A stretch of DNA of 13,573 bases from Nitrososphaerota archaeon (GTDB lineage Archaea > Thermoproteota > Nitrososphaeria > Nitrososphaerales > Nitrosopumilaceae). The DNA is taken from assembly GCA_016126025.1 (NCBI GenBank), contig JAEFDA010000052.1:1-13573 (forward strand). Direction: 5' to 3'. The translations under genes and the position numbers were made by a program. The number at the start of each line of letters is the position of its first letter. The first letter of the stretch is position 1. Shown here piece after piece: positions 13,155-13,573 of this stretch. The notes under the pieces are model-generated. The model saw only the letters and a list, made by a program, of their open reading frames with translations, was not told the DNA's origin and searched no databases.

Positions 13155-13265
13155 TCAGGACTTTAGCTTGCTCTCTATGTCATCTATCGCCGCATGTACA
13201 CCATCAATGCGATCGCTCAGACTGTTGAGACGCGCGTCGATTCTGTTGTAATCGGCATCATTCAT
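13155..13265 (-). CDS. 36-residue heptad coiled-coil microprotein
   Basis: The minus-strand ATG at 13265 opens a frame of 36 residues ending at TGA. Hydrophobic residues fall at 6, 9, 13, 16, 20, 23, 27, 30 and 34 (Tyr, Ile, Leu, Leu, Ile, Val, Ile, Ile, Leu), an unbroken 3-4 heptad pattern over nearly the whole chain, with charged Asp, Arg and Lys between. It should form a parallel or antiparallel coiled coil, as a homo-oligomer or with a partner. TTTATATT at 13291-13298 is about 29 bases upstream, a near-leaderless promoter. Such a pattern by chance is unlikely. There is no membrane segment or cysteine, and I know no family. It is convergent with the frameshifted coiled-coil gene next to it. 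Confidence 0.65.
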   Translation of the reverse strand: MNDADYNRIDARLNSLSDRIDGVHAAIDDIESKLKS

Positions 13266-13290
13266 TGTTACTGCGTACTGCTTTTGGCCA

Positions 13291-13298
13291 TTTATATT
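13291..13298 (-). promoter_or_regulatory. TATA box of the 36-residue coiled-coil gene
   Basis: On the minus strand this reads AATATAAA, centred about 29 bases before the ATG at 13265. Placement allows a leader of only about three or four bases. No comparable box serves the opposite strand here. Confidence 0.6.
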
Positions 13299-13322
13299 GT
13301 ATGTTCGGCGGGCGCTGTTAAG

Positions 13323-13363
13323 TTAGTGTGACCTAGGATCTTGTGTTTAGTTTGTGACCTGGA
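13323..13363. repeat. Imperfect direct repeat TTAG...TGTGACCT.GGA
   Basis: TTAGTGTGACCTAGGA (13323-13338) recurs as TTAGTTTGTGACCTGGA (13347-13363), differing by a 1-base insertion and a few substitutions. It lies between the 36-residue gene's promoter and the transposase remnant. It could be a protein-binding site or part of a decayed element end; neither can be shown. Confidence 0.35.
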
Positions 13364-13369
13364 GTGTAG

Positions 13370-13573
13370 TTATGAGGCATTCCCATATGGTGGAATAATC
13401 TTGCCGATGTTGGTGGAGATTGACCCTGGCTTATCCTGAACAGGCGGGTCATGCCGTCCTGGATCATGTAGGTGCGGTAGTACATCAGGGCCAGAGTACC
13501 ATTCCCCCACAGGTGCAGGGCGAACGGGCGGCCCGCGCCGACCCCCCGCTTGCGGCCCGGCCGGTCGAGCCTC
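13370..13573 (-). pseudogene. Frameshifted, truncated IS5-type transposase remnant
   Basis: Reading from the right edge on the minus strand gives RPGRKRGVGAGRPFALHLW and LALMYYRTYMIQDGMTRLFR, which parallels RKRGVGAGRRFALDL and FYYRTHTTQILVGLVFG of the intact transposase. The helix-turn-helix then needs a one-base shift at about 13420-13426 to read SISTNIGKII, and that frame stops at 13370 without any catalytic domain. The start lies beyond the window. The DNA differs clearly from the intact copy, so it is another member of the family and not a fragment of the same element. Dead remnant is the best call. Confidence 0.7.

Noticed and set aside
12976..13251. A 91-codon plus-strand frame covering both small coiled-coil genes
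   Set aside because: It is rich in Ser and Cys without pattern, and the two frames on either strand explain the same DNA with strong heptads and promoters.

Overview
The window looks like a GC-rich archaeal chromosome segment, most likely a Thaumarchaeon. It holds a long ribosomal-protein cluster of archaeal type (L3, L4, L23, S19, L22, S3, L29, RNase P subunit, S17, L14, L24, S4e, L5, S14, S8, L6) next to an archaeal proteasome alpha subunit and a DUF371 gene. S4e and the Rpp29-type RNase P protein are not bacterial. A high-GC member such as Cenarchaeum symbiosum would fit the base composition, but that is inference from style and not a database match.

Layout: bases 1-600 carry a minus-strand DUF371 gene facing away from psmA across a short gap with one A/T-rich box. 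Bases 600-2243 hold psmA, a SPOUT-family RNA methyltransferase and an overlapping 34-residue membrane microprotein. A clear TATA box at about 2326 starts the ribosomal cluster, whose 16 genes (2359-10072) are almost all joined by 1-, 4- or 11-base overlaps or by gaps of 1-7 bases; L23 to S19 is the only gap above 20 bases, and it carries its own TATA-like box. rpl2 (between L23 and S19) and a SUI1/aIF1 gene (between L29 and the RNase P gene) are absent from their common archaeal positions. After L6 come two back-to-back hairpins, a tRNA-Asn with encoded CCA, a small zinc-ribbon gene, and a minus-strand purN with a long unassigned C-terminal extension.

From about 11.7 kb to the right edge the window becomes accessory. 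An apparently complete IS5-type insertion sequence (about 1.2 kb, 18-bp terminal inverted repeats, TA at both ends, intact DDE transposase) is followed by lower-GC DNA. That DNA encodes two convergent tiny coiled-coil proteins: one is interrupted by an apparent one-base frameshift in an A-run, the other is intact with a perfect heptad pattern and a well-placed TATA box. The window ends in a frameshifted minus-strand remnant of a second, related transposase.

Expression: several promoters place a TATA box about 25-30 bases before the start codon, as expected for leaderless archaeal mRNAs (psmA, L3, S19, purN, the 36-residue coiled-coil gene). Genes inside the cluster rely on Shine-Dalgarno sequences and stop/start overlaps. 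The first two thirds therefore serve translation, protein turnover and RNA modification, and the last part is a landing zone for mobile elements next to very small genes.
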